This document shows, one piece after another, positions 46,413 to 55,618 of a stretch of DNA of 64,000 nt; the first letter of the stretch is position 1; each line of letters begins with the position of its first letter. The stretch is from Pseudomonas sp. TH31 (GTDB taxonomy: Bacteria > Pseudomonadota > Gammaproteobacteria > Pseudomonadales > Pseudomonadaceae), in contig NZ_JAEKEZ010000033.1 in NCBI RefSeq assembly GCF_016650815.1, positions 539,883 through 603,882 on the forward strand. The letters are read 5' to 3'. A program made the position numbers and the translations under genes. The notes beneath the pieces are model-generated. The model did no database searches. It was given only the letters and a program-made list of their open reading frames with translations, and was not told the origin of the DNA.

Positions 46413-48978
46413 GGATGGCCTCCCGTACTTGTTTTGAGGTGGTTGTGATCAGGTCAGAAAGCTTCGCTACCGGCTGCTTCGTAACGCGCTCTAGCGGCTC
46501 CATGGCGGCTGGAAGAAGCTTTAGGCCTTCTCCGGCCTCAAGCAGGCTGGAAACCTCGCGGAATCCCTCCATTTGGTTTTTAGGAGACAGCGTCAAAGCC
46601 ATAGACCTCATCATTGCATTCCCAGCGATGAGCTGGAGGCGATCATCCATTCCCATCAAAATAGGTGCGTAGCCGCCCTGCATGAGGAGATGGTTTAAAG
46701 CGCGGGAGCGCTTTTCGATGGCAGGTGTGGCCCTCAGCTCATCGGTCAAATCAGCGTAAATTTCAGCGTTCTCGCACAGCTGAGATATCTGCCACAGCTC
46801 GCTACGGGTTTCGATGAATGAGATGGGCTGATGGATGTCCTCCAAGGAACCCACAGCTACCAGCTTCGTGCCCGAATCATCTGTGTCCCGGCCCTCTTCG
46901 ATTGCGACAATCTTGCTGATGATCTGGAAGCAGGAGACCAAGTCTTTCGCGTACTCATCAGCCTCCTTGATCTGCTTTTCGTAGCGCCTTTCAGCCTGTT
47001 GCAGCTCCGCATGCAGGAGGAAGGGGCGTTTTTCTTGCTCAGCAAAGTACATTTCGTTGAGCAGCTCATCGCGATCTTGTTCGATCTCAACGGCAAGTGA
47101 TGAGACCTGAGAGGCTAAATAACTCAGCATGTTGAGGTGGGCCACAAGCGCTGGCAGATAGCGTGCATCCGTGATGAACCAGCGGCAGCGGGGACAGTTT
47201 TCTAGGCCGTGTGGGACTGGCCCATAGATTTGGCCTTTACTGCTCCGACCGACAATCTCCCCTCCGTTCCAGCATCCGCCTATGTTGCTCATTTCGTCAG
47301 ATCGAGCGCTGTTTCCGCCCACAAGGCATAAGCCTATGTGGCGCTGCTCCCAGCCAATGGCGTTGCGATTCGCCAACGCAATGTCGATTGCGCCAGCATC
47401 AATGAATGCCGTTTTAGAGTGGATCTGACGCATATCAGCGTCCCGGAGGAAGATCTTCAGGCTTTCATCCTGCGCAGCACTGATGCGTCCGCTGGCCAAG
47501 TCCATTACCTGGGACACCATCGCCGGGGTTGGCTTGGTGTAGTGCAGCGTCATAATGATCCTGGAGTGCCCAGCAATCAGCTTAGATAGCACTTGAATCG
47601 GGACACGCCCCTCCATGGCATAGCACGTCAAAAGCGAAACACGGAGGCTATGAAGCGGGAAATGCGTTTTGACCGGTAGTACATTTAATTCGGGGTCGAC
47701 AGGCTGCACAAAGCGCAACCTAGAGCCGTCTGACAGGGTTTGACCACGCGCGGCAGCCCGATCCTCTAGCGTGGAGAGCAATCGATACCATAGGTTGGGC
47801 AGTGTATTGCCTGCAATGGGCTTGTCGCGCTCACCTGGAGCCGCTGTGGGGTCGCGGAAGAGGAAACAGATCGAGCCCATGTCTTTCTTCTGCTCGACAG
47901 TTTTGACACTACCAAAGTGCTTCTCTACCAGCTCGGTGCAGGGCGTAGGGCCGTTAATAGGGTTGTATTTCTCTTGCCAGTCCCTCAGGCGTTCCAGCCA
48001 GTACAGGACATCTTCGTTCTGCCATGGGATCGTGTAGCCACGCTCACGAGACTCCTTGTTCTGGTCTGCCGTTTTGTTCGTACTGACGTAGAGGCCGGTC
48101 ATGATTTCACCGATATCCCGGTCGTGGATACGGCAGAAGACCCCTCGTTTCCATGGGTTCGCCTCACGGCCTAGAGAGAACCCATGGCGCTTGTTCAGAA
48201 TCCAGTCGCCACCCTCGTACCGCCACGTATCTGCCTCACCAGAGTCCAGAAAACGTACCTGATAAGTGCGAAGCGGCAAATGAAGCTTTATGTGCAGCGC
48301 CATTGACCTAACGGGAGACCAGATTTCGTAACGATCATTTTTGTAGCGCCATACGCAGTCTGGGTCATCTTCGTCGATGACTGACTGCTCAACCGGAAAC
48401 CAGTCTCCGAAATCCGAGCGCAATTGGCCGGACTGGGATTGAGCCCATTCCCAGTCGCGGAATGTTCCCCTGGGCTGCGGGCACAGAATTTCGCGAAGCT
48501 CCCGAATGTATGCGTAGGGCAAGGGGTTGTACACGGTCTCGGTGATTACCGTCTTTTCCTTCCCTTTGACAAACGGATTCTTGACCACGGCCATAGGGAC
48601 ACCATGGTCATTTGGCTCGCTGTAGCTGTGAGTGATGATCCAGCCGAGCAGATCCACGATCCAATTCTGGTTTTTAACGGCAGTCGCGGCGGTCATGGAT
48701 GCCTCCAGGATTGGCCTCAGCTCCGGCAGCAAACCTTTCTCTGCGATCTGGAAAAACACGTCTGGACTGGCCCCGCCCGGCACCGTGGGTAGGTAATGAG
48801 CCATGAACCAATTCATCGCGTTGATTTTCACGCCAATGGAGCCGGTCTGCGTGGCTATCCAGCCGGAAAAGAGCTGACGCCAGCGCTCCCAGGCTTCGCC
48901 TCGCTCTTGAACAATCCAGTTGAAGTTCGTGTCCGAAGAGCGACCGTCACGCGAGCCGCGTCGTGTTGTCTTAGTCAA
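46387..48978 (-). CDS. gmtZ: Gamma-mobile-trio integrase GmtZ
   Basis: 863 residues. A tyrosine-recombinase-like core sits near the middle: HSLRVSLLTCYAMEGRVPIQ (HxxR), KLIAGHSRIIMTLHYTKPTP (GH and the nucleophile Tyr). A long C-terminal region follows with a possible zinc knuckle (ENCPRCRWFITDARYLPALV) and coiled coil (LQQAERRYEKQIKEADEYAK). Its start overlaps gmtY by four bases (ATGA). Great length and lack of frame damage over 2.6 kb suggest it is still functional. Confidence 0.82.
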   Translation of the reverse strand: MTKTTRRGSRDGRSSDTNFNWIVQERGEAWERWRQLFSGWIATQTGSIGVKINAMNWFMAHYLPTVPGGASPDVFFQIAEKGLLPELRPILEASMTAATAVKNQNWIVDLLGWIITHSYSEPNDHGVPMAVVKNPFVKGKEKTVITETVYNPLPYAYIRELREILCPQPRGTFRDWEWAQSQSGQLRSDFGDWFPVEQSVIDEDDPDCVWRYKNDRYEIWSPVRSMALHIKLHLPLRTYQVRFLDSGEADTWRYEGGDWILNKRHGFSLGREANPWKRGVFCRIHDRDIGEIMTGLYVSTNKTADQNKESRERGYTIPWQNEDVLYWLERLRDWQEKYNPINGPTPCTELVEKHFGSVKTVEQKKDMGSICFLFRDPTAAPGERDKPIAGNTLPNLWYRLLSTLEDRAAARGQTLSDGSRLRFVQPVDPELNVLPVKTHFPLHSLRVSLLTCYAMEGRVPIQVLSKLIAGHSRIIMTLHYTKPTPAMVSQVMDLASGRISAAQDESLKIFLRDADMRQIHSKTAFIDAGAIDIALANRNAIGWEQRHIGLCLVGGNSARSDEMSNIGGCWNGGEIVGRSSKGQIYGPVPHGLENCPRCRWFITDARYLPALVAHLNMLSYLASQVSSLAVEIEQDRDELLNEMYFAEQEKRPFLLHAELQQAERRYEKQIKEADEYAKDLVSCFQIISKIVAIEEGRDTDDSGTKLVAVGSLEDIHQPISFIETRSELWQISQLCENAEIYADLTDELRATPAIEKRSRALNHLLMQGGYAPILMGMDDRLQLIAGNAMMRSMALTLSPKNQMEGFREVSSLLEAGEGLKLLPAAMEPLERVTKQPVAKLSDLITTTSKQVREAIRDRSAADL

Positions 48979-50435
48979 AATTTCTTAACTCTGTACTTTG
49001 CTTGTGGCGATTCGAAAGCTGCCAGGATCTCTGGCAATGCTTCGTCCCAATCGTTGAATGGCGAAATGATCTTGCCGCTGTCGGTCAACTCATCGAGCCT
49101 CTCTTCAGCGGCTGTAAGCGCAGAAGAAACGTCCGCAACACCTGGTGCGGTATATCTCTTCTGCGAATCCAGGGAGCGGTGATGCATCGCTTTGCGGATG
49201 ATCTGCGGGGGAACCCCAGCCTTGGTCATCCGCCGACCAAAAGCGTGTCGATGGCCATGGGTAGATCGGCCCTCGGGCTTTGAAACCGTTTCCCCAATTC
49301 GCGCCAGGGCCCGCTTGTAGTTGCCGTTGAGCGCTTGAAGGGTGTAAGGCTGGCCTGCGGCGGAGTCTTCGTAGGAGACGAAGGCGTATGGGTGGTGCCG
49401 CTCTACTGTGGTCAGGTAGCGAAGATGCACCTTCCAAAGCATCATGAAGAGCACGCTGAAGCGTGGAGGAAACCAGTGCAGCTGGATGTAATTGTCGACG
49501 TGGTCAACCATCCTGGTTTTCCACCCAACACGTTTGGTGCCCTGGCGAAGATTTCGAGGCGTTAGGGCGTACTTCTCCCTTAAGTAAGCCGCACGTGTTG
49601 TCGTGCCTTTGCGCCCCCTCCAGTTGTCTGGTGCCTTGCCTTCCTCTGGGTGATAGACACGAACCATGGCGCCACCCTCGATCAGTGGGTGATCTTCGAC
49701 ATCCACTACCCATAGGTGCTGTGCGTCGCTCTCTCGCAAACCCGCGCCATGCATCATGATCAATATCAATTGATCTCGTACTGCACACCTAGGATCAGAA
49801 GCTCCACCGAAGCCATCCATGTACATCGCTTGGAACAGCTTCTCAGGGAATGCCACGGCATCATCATCAGCGTTGCTGAGCGTGCGCCGGCCTCGAATAT
49901 TCCGCGCCTGATCCACGTTCTCCGAGAGCGCCTTGCTTCTGATGTGCCCGAGGAAATCATTGCTGTTACGGCGATGCCAGGCAGCGAAGTTAAGTCTCTG
50001 ATCATAGGTACTGGCGGTCATCAAGGGGTTCATGGCCGGAGCGTCGTACAGATCAGCCAGATAGTCTGTGAAGCCCTTGAGAACTGAAACGTGACGGTTG
50101 GATGAGTTGCGACTGGCTGGAACCCACCCTAGACCAGATGGATCTAGGCCATCATCTCCAACCGTTCCGGTATAGAGGCGTGAGGCAAAAGCCTGGAAGA
50201 GGGCGCGGGGATCAGAGAAGTGGTGCTGGTTGGCCTCCATGTACTCCAGCAGCAGCTTTGTGGCCTGGGTGACCGAACGCTGCCAGCTAGGACTCAGGTG
50301 GTGGTTATCCAGGAGGTAGTCAACCAGCGAGGACACCACTCCATGCTCAGTTATCAAGACAGGGATCTCGCTCTGGATTCCCGTATCGTCAACCACCACC
50401 TTCGCTACTACCTGAACCACCGCCATCCAATGCAC
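48975..50435 (-). CDS. gmtY: Gamma-mobile-trio recombinase GmtY
   Basis: 486 residues, a tyrosine recombinase. The catalytic set is visible: Arg in MMHGAGLRESDAQHLWVVDV, HxxR in THGHRHAFGRRMTKAGVPPQ, then KAMHHRSLDSQKRYTAPGVA with the second His and the nucleophile Tyr. The N-terminal SAM-like domain binds DNA. It starts 135 bases inside the right terminal repeat and leads the trio operon, matching the known position of gmtY near an island edge. Confidence 0.85.
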   Translation of the reverse strand: MHWMAVVQVVAKVVVDDTGIQSEIPVLITEHGVVSSLVDYLLDNHHLSPSWQRSVTQATKLLLEYMEANQHHFSDPRALFQAFASRLYTGTVGDDGLDPSGLGWVPASRNSSNRHVSVLKGFTDYLADLYDAPAMNPLMTASTYDQRLNFAAWHRRNSNDFLGHIRSKALSENVDQARNIRGRRTLSNADDDAVAFPEKLFQAMYMDGFGGASDPRCAVRDQLILIMMHGAGLRESDAQHLWVVDVEDHPLIEGGAMVRVYHPEEGKAPDNWRGRKGTTTRAAYLREKYALTPRNLRQGTKRVGWKTRMVDHVDNYIQLHWFPPRFSVLFMMLWKVHLRYLTTVERHHPYAFVSYEDSAAGQPYTLQALNGNYKRALARIGETVSKPEGRSTHGHRHAFGRRMTKAGVPPQIIRKAMHHRSLDSQKRYTAPGVADVSSALTAAEERLDELTDSGKIISPFNDWDEALPEILAAFESPQAKYRVKKF

Positions 50436-50569
50436 CTACCCAAAAAGGTGCGGATGGTACAGATAGTACACGTATAGGTGTCAACACTTTGATTTCTAGG
50501 GGGGATAGAGCTAGGTTTTACCTCTAATCTAATGCACTTAGTATAGTTTTAGGTGATACCAATAACAGT

Positions 50570-50585
50570 CATTTAGTTTAGTTAT
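50570..50585 (-). repeat. Right terminal inverted repeat of the GMT island
   Basis: CATTTAGTTTAGTTAT, exact reverse complement of 42176-42191. Inside it TAGGTGAT (50550-50557, again 12 bases away) and CTTAGTA (50537-50543) mirror the left-end motifs. The rest of 50436-50789 is non-coding; it should hold the gmtY promoter. Confidence 0.8.
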
Positions 50586-50789
50586 TCTTATTGATTATCA
50601 GCAAGGAGGAGGGTAGTTCATTAGATGAACAAGGGTTCGTTCATCCGTGTTAGTTATCTTTCAAGCATGTACGTTATCTTTCAGGGTAGGTAAATCAGCT
50701 ACTCTCTGACAGCACGTGTAATCGGTAACAAGCCACGTTTTCCGTGGCCTGTAGCCATTTCCCCTTCAAATATCTGGAGCAAGGAAGCT

Positions 50790-51290
50790 ATGATTCGTGA
50801 AAATTTGCCAAGTCTTCGCGTTGTTGAAGAAGCGCGAGAATACTTAAAATCTGCACAGCTTATCGAGCGACATGCCCAAAACGGCGACTTCGGTCTGTTC
50901 TGGCCAGCGGCATTGAATGCTGGATTAGCGTCTGAGCTGTACCTCAAGTCATTTCTTGTCGAGCGCGATCCTAATCACCCTGGAGATCAAGAAGATCCCG
51001 AAGGTTATCTGAAATTGGTGAGCGGCCTGCCAAGCGACAAGCACGATCTGTGGGCTCTCTATAATAAAATTCCTACAGAGCTGTCTGAGCAACTGCATCA
51101 AATCTCGGATCGTCTTTCACCTGGTTTCCCGCTCGAGGAACGGATCCGGACGTGCTCAAGACTTTTCGTCGAAACTCGCTACACGTACGAGGCCAGATCC
51201 GCTCAAGGGATTGATAGCGATGTGTTTGAACTGGCGCCGCACCTGGACCAGGTGCTGGAGGAAATGACTCGTCAGCCAATCAGCAGTTGA
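50790..51290 (+). CDS. Hypothetical protein, possible HEPN-like helical domain
   Basis: 166 residues, mostly helical. EEAREYLKSAQLIERHAQNG and NAGLASELYLKSFLVERDPN resemble the pattern of HEPN-fold proteins (small residue, then ExxLKxxL). The R-x4-6-H catalytic motif is not obvious, so RNase activity is not claimed. It stands alone, just outside the right end of the GMT island, with an AAGGAAG ribosome site. A palindrome TTTTCGCG-TC-CGCGAAAA (51306-51323) follows the stop and could form a terminator. Confidence 0.6.
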   Translation: MIRENLPSLRVVEEAREYLKSAQLIERHAQNGDFGLFWPAALNAGLASELYLKSFLVERDPNHPGDQEDPEGYLKLVSGLPSDKHDLWALYNKIPTELSEQLHQISDRLSPGFPLEERIRTCSRLFVETRYTYEARSAQGIDSDVFELAPHLDQVLEEMTRQPISS

Positions 51291-51394
51291 TTGTCAGGGC
51301 TTTGATTTTCGCGTCCGCGAAAACGCCGGCAGGAGGCAGTGCCAGGCTTCAAATCTGACCACCAGAGCCCCCCAGCCTCGTACAGTGCGCTTCG

Positions 51395-51410
51395 CATAAT
51401 GTATATTATG
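51395..51410. repeat. Perfect 6-4-6 palindrome in an AT-rich block
   Basis: CATAAT, GTAT, ATTATG. It lies 290 bases before the small AbrB-like gene in a strongly AT-rich stretch (about 51395-51480) and may be an operator or promoter region. The remaining part of 51291-51699 shows no credible gene. Confidence 0.35.
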
Positions 51411-51699
51411 TTAAATCATATGCTATATTCAGTATAATTGCCGAAGAAAACTCCTTAATCAGTATGATTTTGCATGGAAATTCTTTATTCATCAGAATCT
51501 AACCTGCCGATACTTGGCGTGTTGCATTGTTGGGGATCGAGGTATAATTTCCCGAAGGGAAATTGAGTGTCTGCAGGCATTACACTCAATTTGAATGCCC
51601 GATCTTCATTGCCTACCAACGCCTCAGCAACGCAAAAGCTCGTGAGCATACGTAACACTTCTACTCGTGCGAATTTTCGTTGTGGTGAATTAGACAATC

Positions 51700-51888
51700 A
51701 TGAGTGATAGCGCCCCCTGGATAGTACAGTGTCATGACGCTGGTGATGGAACTGGTGATGCGTTCGTAATCCTACAACCCGAGACGCTTGCTAAATTAGG
51801 CCTAGATATTGGTAACGTATTGATAGTCGAGGTAGTGAACGGTCTGATCGTGCTGAAGCCAGTGCGTGACATGCTCCATCCGTCGTAA
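51700..51888 (+). CDS. Small AbrB/MazE-like protein
   Basis: 62 residues. GDAFVILQPETLAKLGLDIG and NVLIVEVVNGLIVLKPVRD fit the swapped-hairpin AbrB/SpoVT fold found in MazE-type antitoxins and small transcription factors (LGLxxGDxLxVExxxxGIxLxP). No toxin gene follows it, so it may be an orphan antitoxin or a stand-alone regulator. Confidence 0.6.
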   Translation: MSDSAPWIVQCHDAGDGTGDAFVILQPETLAKLGLDIGNVLIVEVVNGLIVLKPVRDMLHPS

Positions 51889-52031
51889 AGCTTTCCTGTC
51901 GATAAACACCAGTAATCGATAGGTTCGGCACCTTTGTAATATCCGATAACGCGCAGACCCGGTTGTTGCAGATTGCTAGGGCGTTGCTTAACATCACATC
52001 AAGCCGTTTCACTCTCTACCCTGGTTATCAC

Positions 52032-53144
52032 ATGCCTGCGTCTCCGATTCCTTTGTTTGACACCTACAATCGTTTTAGAGACCTGAATTTCAGTCGTGTG
52101 TCTGATGAGCAGCCTGTTGTCACTCAGTACCTTTTCTCCTTTCCGTCAGAGCTAAAGGCTCAAGATGGTTACTTGGCGGTTCGCGGATTCCTAAAGTCCT
52201 ATTCAAACAACGAAGCCACGTTCAATTCATACCGTACCCATGTTGAGCTTCTTCTGCTTTGGTCTCTCCTGATAGCTAAGAAGCCACTTCTCGAGCTCAG
52301 ACGCCACGATTGTGAGAGTTTCCTGGAATTTTGCTTACAACCTGGCCCTGAGTGGATCGGTCCTATCGTTAAATCGAGATTTTCCCGGGTTGGGGGTCGT
52401 AAGGCCGCTGAAACTGACACCTACGTTATCAACGACAAATGGCGGCCTTTTAACGTCAAGATCGATAAGCAGATTCGCTAGGTAGCTGCGGAGAACAGTA
52501 AAGATGTAGAAGACACAGCGTATAAAATGTCTGCTGGGTCGATGGGCCAGGTGTTTGCCGTTTGTGGCAGTTTTTTTCAGTACACCATCGACGAAGGTCT
52601 TACCTCAGAAGCCAATCCAATTCGGTCAGTCAAACAAAAATCCAACTATAAACAGCGCAACACGGTGATGAGTTCCGGAAAGGCGCTGACTCCGCTCCAG
52701 TGGAATTATGTTATTGAAACCGCAGAAGTCATGGCCGCAGAGGATCCTAGGCACGAGCGAACGTTATTTATTGTGGCCACCCTCTTCTCTCTCTATCTCC
52801 GAATTTCTGATCTCGTCGGTCGGGACAATTGGAAACCTACAATGGGTTCGTTCGAATTCGACGGTGAGAATTGGTGGTTCAACGTCGTGGGTAAAGGTAA
52901 TAAGTCCGCGAAAGTTGGCGTACGTGACGAATACATTGAAGACTACTTGAAGCGATATCGGACCACCCTCTCCCTTCCGTCGCTTGGATTCGGCGCGCGA
53001 CGTACCGAGCTGCTCTTGAAACGCTTCCCTAGCGCACAATCGGAAGTTCGGCCTAAAGGTGCTTTCGCTGCTTCCGTCTGCCTTCAAAGGCACGGTCCGC
53101 GTGACGTACAGCCTGTTTCGCTGATTTGGGATGGTGACCTTTAA
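52032..53144 (+). pseudogene. Site-specific tyrosine recombinase pseudogene
   Basis: The frame shows an integrase N-terminal SAM-like domain (YLAVRGFLKSYSNNEATFNS, then YRTHVELLLLWSLLIAKKPL). It is interrupted by a TAG at 52479-52481, then continues in the same frame (QVFAVCGSFFQYTIDEGLTS, RTLFIVATLFSLYLRISDLV, ENWWFNVVGKGNKSAKVGV). After about 52960 similarity is lost and the HxxR/Tyr catalytic end is missing. It is therefore a dead integrase. The tRNA-Pro half-gene 270 bases on is a likely former attachment site. Confidence 0.75.
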
Positions 53145-53197
53145 GAACGAAAAATCGGAACTGAGCTTCCAGGGTTTAGCGCCGCGCAGCGGGTGAG

Positions 53198-53231
53198 GAA
53201 AAACGCCCTAATCGCCCGTAAACAGGGCGTT
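53198..53231 (-). terminator. Possible minus-strand terminator
   Basis: AACGCCCT and AGGGCGTT form an 8-bp stem. On the minus strand it is followed by TTTTTCC. It lies beyond the tRNA-Pro terminator and may be a second stop for the same transcript. Confidence 0.4.
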
Positions 53232-53364
53232 TGGCAAGGCTATCTGACATGCGAAAAAGTTGAGAAATGAAGAGAAATATCAGACAGGATTGGTGCCAAA
53301 GGCAGCGCGAAAAGGGGCCAAAAGCGGCGCGAACTCACATTGAGGGAGTAAAAATGGCCAAAAA

Positions 53365-53399
53365 TAAAAAAGGGTCGCGAGATAAAATCTCGCAACCCT
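53365..53399 (-). terminator. Intrinsic terminator after the tRNA-Pro fragment
   Basis: A long stem (AGGGT-GCGAGAT / ATCTCGC-ACCCT with one mismatch, three-base loop) followed on the minus strand by a T-rich run. It lies ten bases beyond the tRNA CCA end, the usual place for a tRNA terminator, which supports the tRNA call. Confidence 0.75.
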
Positions 53400-53409
53400 T
53401 TGAATTATA

Positions 53410-53461
53410 TGGTCCGGACGGAGTGATTCGAACACTCGACCCCTAGCACCCCATGCTTGCA
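53410..53461 (-). tRNA. 3' half of tRNA-Pro(GGG), attachment-site remnant
   Basis: Minus strand: an anticodon loop ATGGGGT (anticodon GGG) in a weakened stem, variable loop GGGTC, a perfect T arm (GAGTG-TTCGAAT-CACTC), acceptor strand CGTCCGG, A73 and an encoded CCA. The 5' half that should begin CCGGACG is not present, although TAGCGC recalls the D arm. A 3' half-tRNA is the classic trace of integration into a tRNA gene, and a dead tyrosine recombinase lies next to it. It cannot give a functional tRNA. Confidence 0.65.
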
Positions 53462-53677
53462 GGGGCGCTAAAAAGCTATACGGTACAGTCCTTTGGAACG
53501 GCGCCCACTGCAATCGATGCCGCACCGTGACTAACGGTGTTTTACGAATCCCCGCAAAAGTCCCTCCAGGCTTTCGACGAAAAAGTCCCTGCATCCCGGC
53601 GTCCTGCTGAGCTGAATCACACTCCCTCAATCAAGTTTTCCCCTCTGCTACGCGGACCTCTTAACCAAGGATTCGCG

Positions 53678-53887
53678 ATGCCAAATTCAGACCTTCTCCC
53701 TTCCCTGTTGTACAAGATCAACGAAAACCAACTCGCCCTTGAGGCTGCCATCCTGGAGCTGTCGAACTGGGTCGAGGCGCGCGGCTCAGCCGACGCCGCC
53801 GAAAACGTCCGCGGCGCCCTTGACACCATCGACAAGAATGAAGATCTCATCAAGCTGACGCTCGCGGTGTTGATGACGCCTGAATAA
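53678..53887 (+). CDS. Small conserved hypothetical protein
   Basis: 69 residues from the ATG at 53678, with AAGGA upstream. The product is helical and acidic (SLLYKINENQLALEAAILEL, DAAENVRGALDTIDKNEDLI). It reads like an ordinary small cytoplasmic protein of pseudomonads; no function is known to me. Confidence 0.6.
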   Translation: MPNSDLLPSLLYKINENQLALEAAILELSNWVEARGSADAAENVRGALDTIDKNEDLIKLTLAVLMTPE

Positions 53888-54149
53888 ATCCGAACAGAGT
53901 TGACAGGAAGCCTTCTACGCAAGGGCCTTTTCGGCGTCGAAAGTATCACCCGTTGAAATATCGTCATCGGTAACCCTCGACGCTTCACGCAACTACGTCG
54001 AAGGCCTGAAACAGTTACTGACGACTTACCAGGGCACTCTGGATGACGCTGATTCAAACTGCCCTGTTGGAGTACGCCTTGATGGTGGGGCCATGACGCT
54101 GGCCCGCTCCACCAAAGGCTCGCCGTTTTCTGAAAACGGAGCGTTCTGC

Positions 54150-54476
54150 ATGAGCTACACCTGCAAGACCCGGCCCTTCCCAGTCGGCGAACTGACACTG
54201 GTGACCAACGGACCTCACCTGGCGGCTTCGCTCTGGAAAAACGACAAACCAGAGTATGTCGGCCCTGCCCCCCCTGCTCGCTACCCCTGACTGCCCAGTC
54301 ATTGAGCCGGGTCGCGCAGCAGCCCAATAAACTCTTCGCCGACAGCCAACAGCAGTCCGAGCTGGACCTGGACTTCAGCACCACCTTTCAGAAAAAAAGT
54401 CTGGCTGGCGTTGCTCACCATTCCTTTCGGCCTGAGACAAGCAAAAGCCGCCACTCCTTGGCAGCCTTAGTTTGAC
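54150..54476 (+). pseudogene. N-terminal relic of Ogt/MGMT (methylated-DNA-protein cysteine methyltransferase)
   Basis: The sequence starts MSYTCKTRPFPVGELTLVTN and continues GPHLAASLWKNDKPEYV. After frame changes it reads as LDLDFSTTFQKK and VWLALLTIPFG-like sequence, the Ogt segment just before the active-site domain. The catalytic PCHRV end is absent. Single-base changes break the frame several times. The 260 bases before it show no gene. Confidence 0.6.
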
Positions 54477-54601
54477 CTAATCGAGTGAGAACCGGTCGTC
54501 GTGTCGCTTGTAAATACGCCGCAGTGTGAACATTTGGTGAAACGTATGTGAGCAGGGAACGGGGCTGATCGAGCGAATCTCGCACCGGGTGCATACGTAC
54601 C

Positions 54602-55216
54602 CTATTGGCTCAACACGTCCAGAAGCTGCGCCGTAGTGACAATTTCGTGGGCAAAGGTGGGGCCGTTGATTTCATGGGCGGCATGCATAGCCTCGCTGGA
54701 GAACGCGGCAGTGGCGTCTCGAACCAGGGTCACGTGATAGCCCAGTTCGGCAGCGAACTTGCCGGTGCTTTCGATGCAGGTGTTGGCCAGCATCCCCACC
54801 ACGATGACTTTTTCCACGCCGTGCTGCTTGAGTTGAAAGTCCAGATCGGTATTGGCAAAACCGCTACTGCCCCAATGCTCCTGGACAATCACATCATGCT
54901 CCTGAGGCCGGAAATCCGGATGCCATTCCCCCCCCCAGCTGTCCACTGCAAACACCTGCGCATGACTGGAGCGCAGATGGTAAGGGCTCGGATGCTTCCA
55001 GCTCTTGATGTCGTTGGGCCGAGAGCGATGGTGCGGTACGTAGAACACCTGGAGGCCGGCCTTGCGCGCCGCCGCGACTACCTTGCGCAGGTTGTCGAGG
55101 GTGCCGACGGCGTCGGCGACTGGTTTGGCCAAACCATTGAGCTTGCCGCCTTCGCTGAGAAAGTCGTTGTATGGATCGACGAGCAGAAGGCCGCTGCTCT
55201 CACGTGAGTAGGTCAT
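54602..55216 (-). CDS. Isochorismatase-family cysteine hydrolase
   Basis: 204 residues from the ATG at 55216, which has GGAGAG in front; the ATG at 55228 has no ribosome site. SGLLLVDPYNDFLSEGGKL provides the catalytic Asp, and VVGMLANTCIESTGKFAAEL the nucleophile Cys with the preceding cis-peptide motif. Members hydrolyse isochorismate, nicotinamide or N-carbamoyl compounds; this one is not assignable further. It is transcribed away from the PAS kinase gene; the ~400 bases between contain a palindrome described separately. Confidence 0.88.
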   Translation of the reverse strand: MTYSRESSGLLLVDPYNDFLSEGGKLNGLAKPVADAVGTLDNLRKVVAAARKAGLQVFYVPHHRSRPNDIKSWKHPSPYHLRSSHAQVFAVDSWGGEWHPDFRPQEHDVIVQEHWGSSGFANTDLDFQLKQHGVEKVIVVGMLANTCIESTGKFAAELGYHVTLVRDATAAFSSEAMHAAHEINGPTFAHEIVTTAQLLDVLSQ

Positions 55217-55547
55217 AGCACTCTCCATTTATCAGGAATGATGGTGGTACAACGGCGATGCAAGGAACTGTTCTTGAGGTTCCAGATGAAGGCCAACGAT
55301 TGGTCACTGCAGACCGAAGGTCGGATACGACCAAAACCTGCGTCTCTGGAATACTCGTTGCATGCCCCAGTCAGTAAAATCTGTCGAGATTGTTCTGCAT
55401 CTGGCTTTCGAAATACGCTATATCCTTCCTACCGCACTTGAATGCCGTCGGCGTGTAGTCCGTGGCTCGAGATCAGGCAAGCCCGTCCGTAGAAAGATAG
55501 TGCGATAGTTCGCGTGTGGCGGCTATCAGACGGGTGGACACTCGGCT

Positions 55548-55561
55548 CATATCTTCGTATG
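55548..55561. promoter_or_regulatory. Palindrome upstream of the PAS kinase gene, site 1 of 3
   Basis: CATATCTTCGTATG, 58 bases before the histidine kinase start. It resembles the two palindromes at 59498-59511 and 59561-59580. A shared site for the FixJ/NarL-type regulator at 58726-59361 is inferred. The rest of 55217-55618 has no gene. Confidence 0.4.
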
Positions 55562-55618
55562 AACTTGCTAATCGGCATTCAGTGATCGCATCCCGGCCCC
55601 AGACAAAGGTTGTATGGC

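Larger units (their letters stand above)
42176..50585. mobile_element. Gamma-mobile-trio (GMT) island
   Basis: An 8.4-kb element bounded by perfect 16-bp inverted repeats (42176-42191 and 50570-50585). Inside each end, at the same 12-base distance, is ATCACCTA, followed by TACTAAG. gmtY, gmtZ and gmtX lie at the right end, transcribed inward. Known GMT islands carry defence and toxin cargo. Here the cargo space (42.3-43.5 kb) holds only damaged unknown genes and an IS66 element. The left end abuts a VanB relic, the right a non-coding stretch. No convincing target-site duplication is visible. Confidence 0.75.

Noticed and set aside
42171..50590. Target-site duplication flanking the GMT island
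   Set aside because: The bases outside the two 16-bp repeats (gaaat and tctta) do not match in direct orientation.
51485..51697. Minus-strand frame of 70 codons with TTG start, divergent from the AbrB-like gene
   Set aside because: Weak start and no family pattern; kept out for lack of support.
53410..53490. Intact tRNA-Pro gene
   Set aside because: The 5' acceptor strand complementary to CGTCCGG and a regular D arm are missing.
53617..54384. Minus-strand open frame of 255 codons
   Set aside because: Arginine/serine-rich with no recognisable pattern, and it crosses a better small gene (53678-53887) and the ogt relic on the plus strand.
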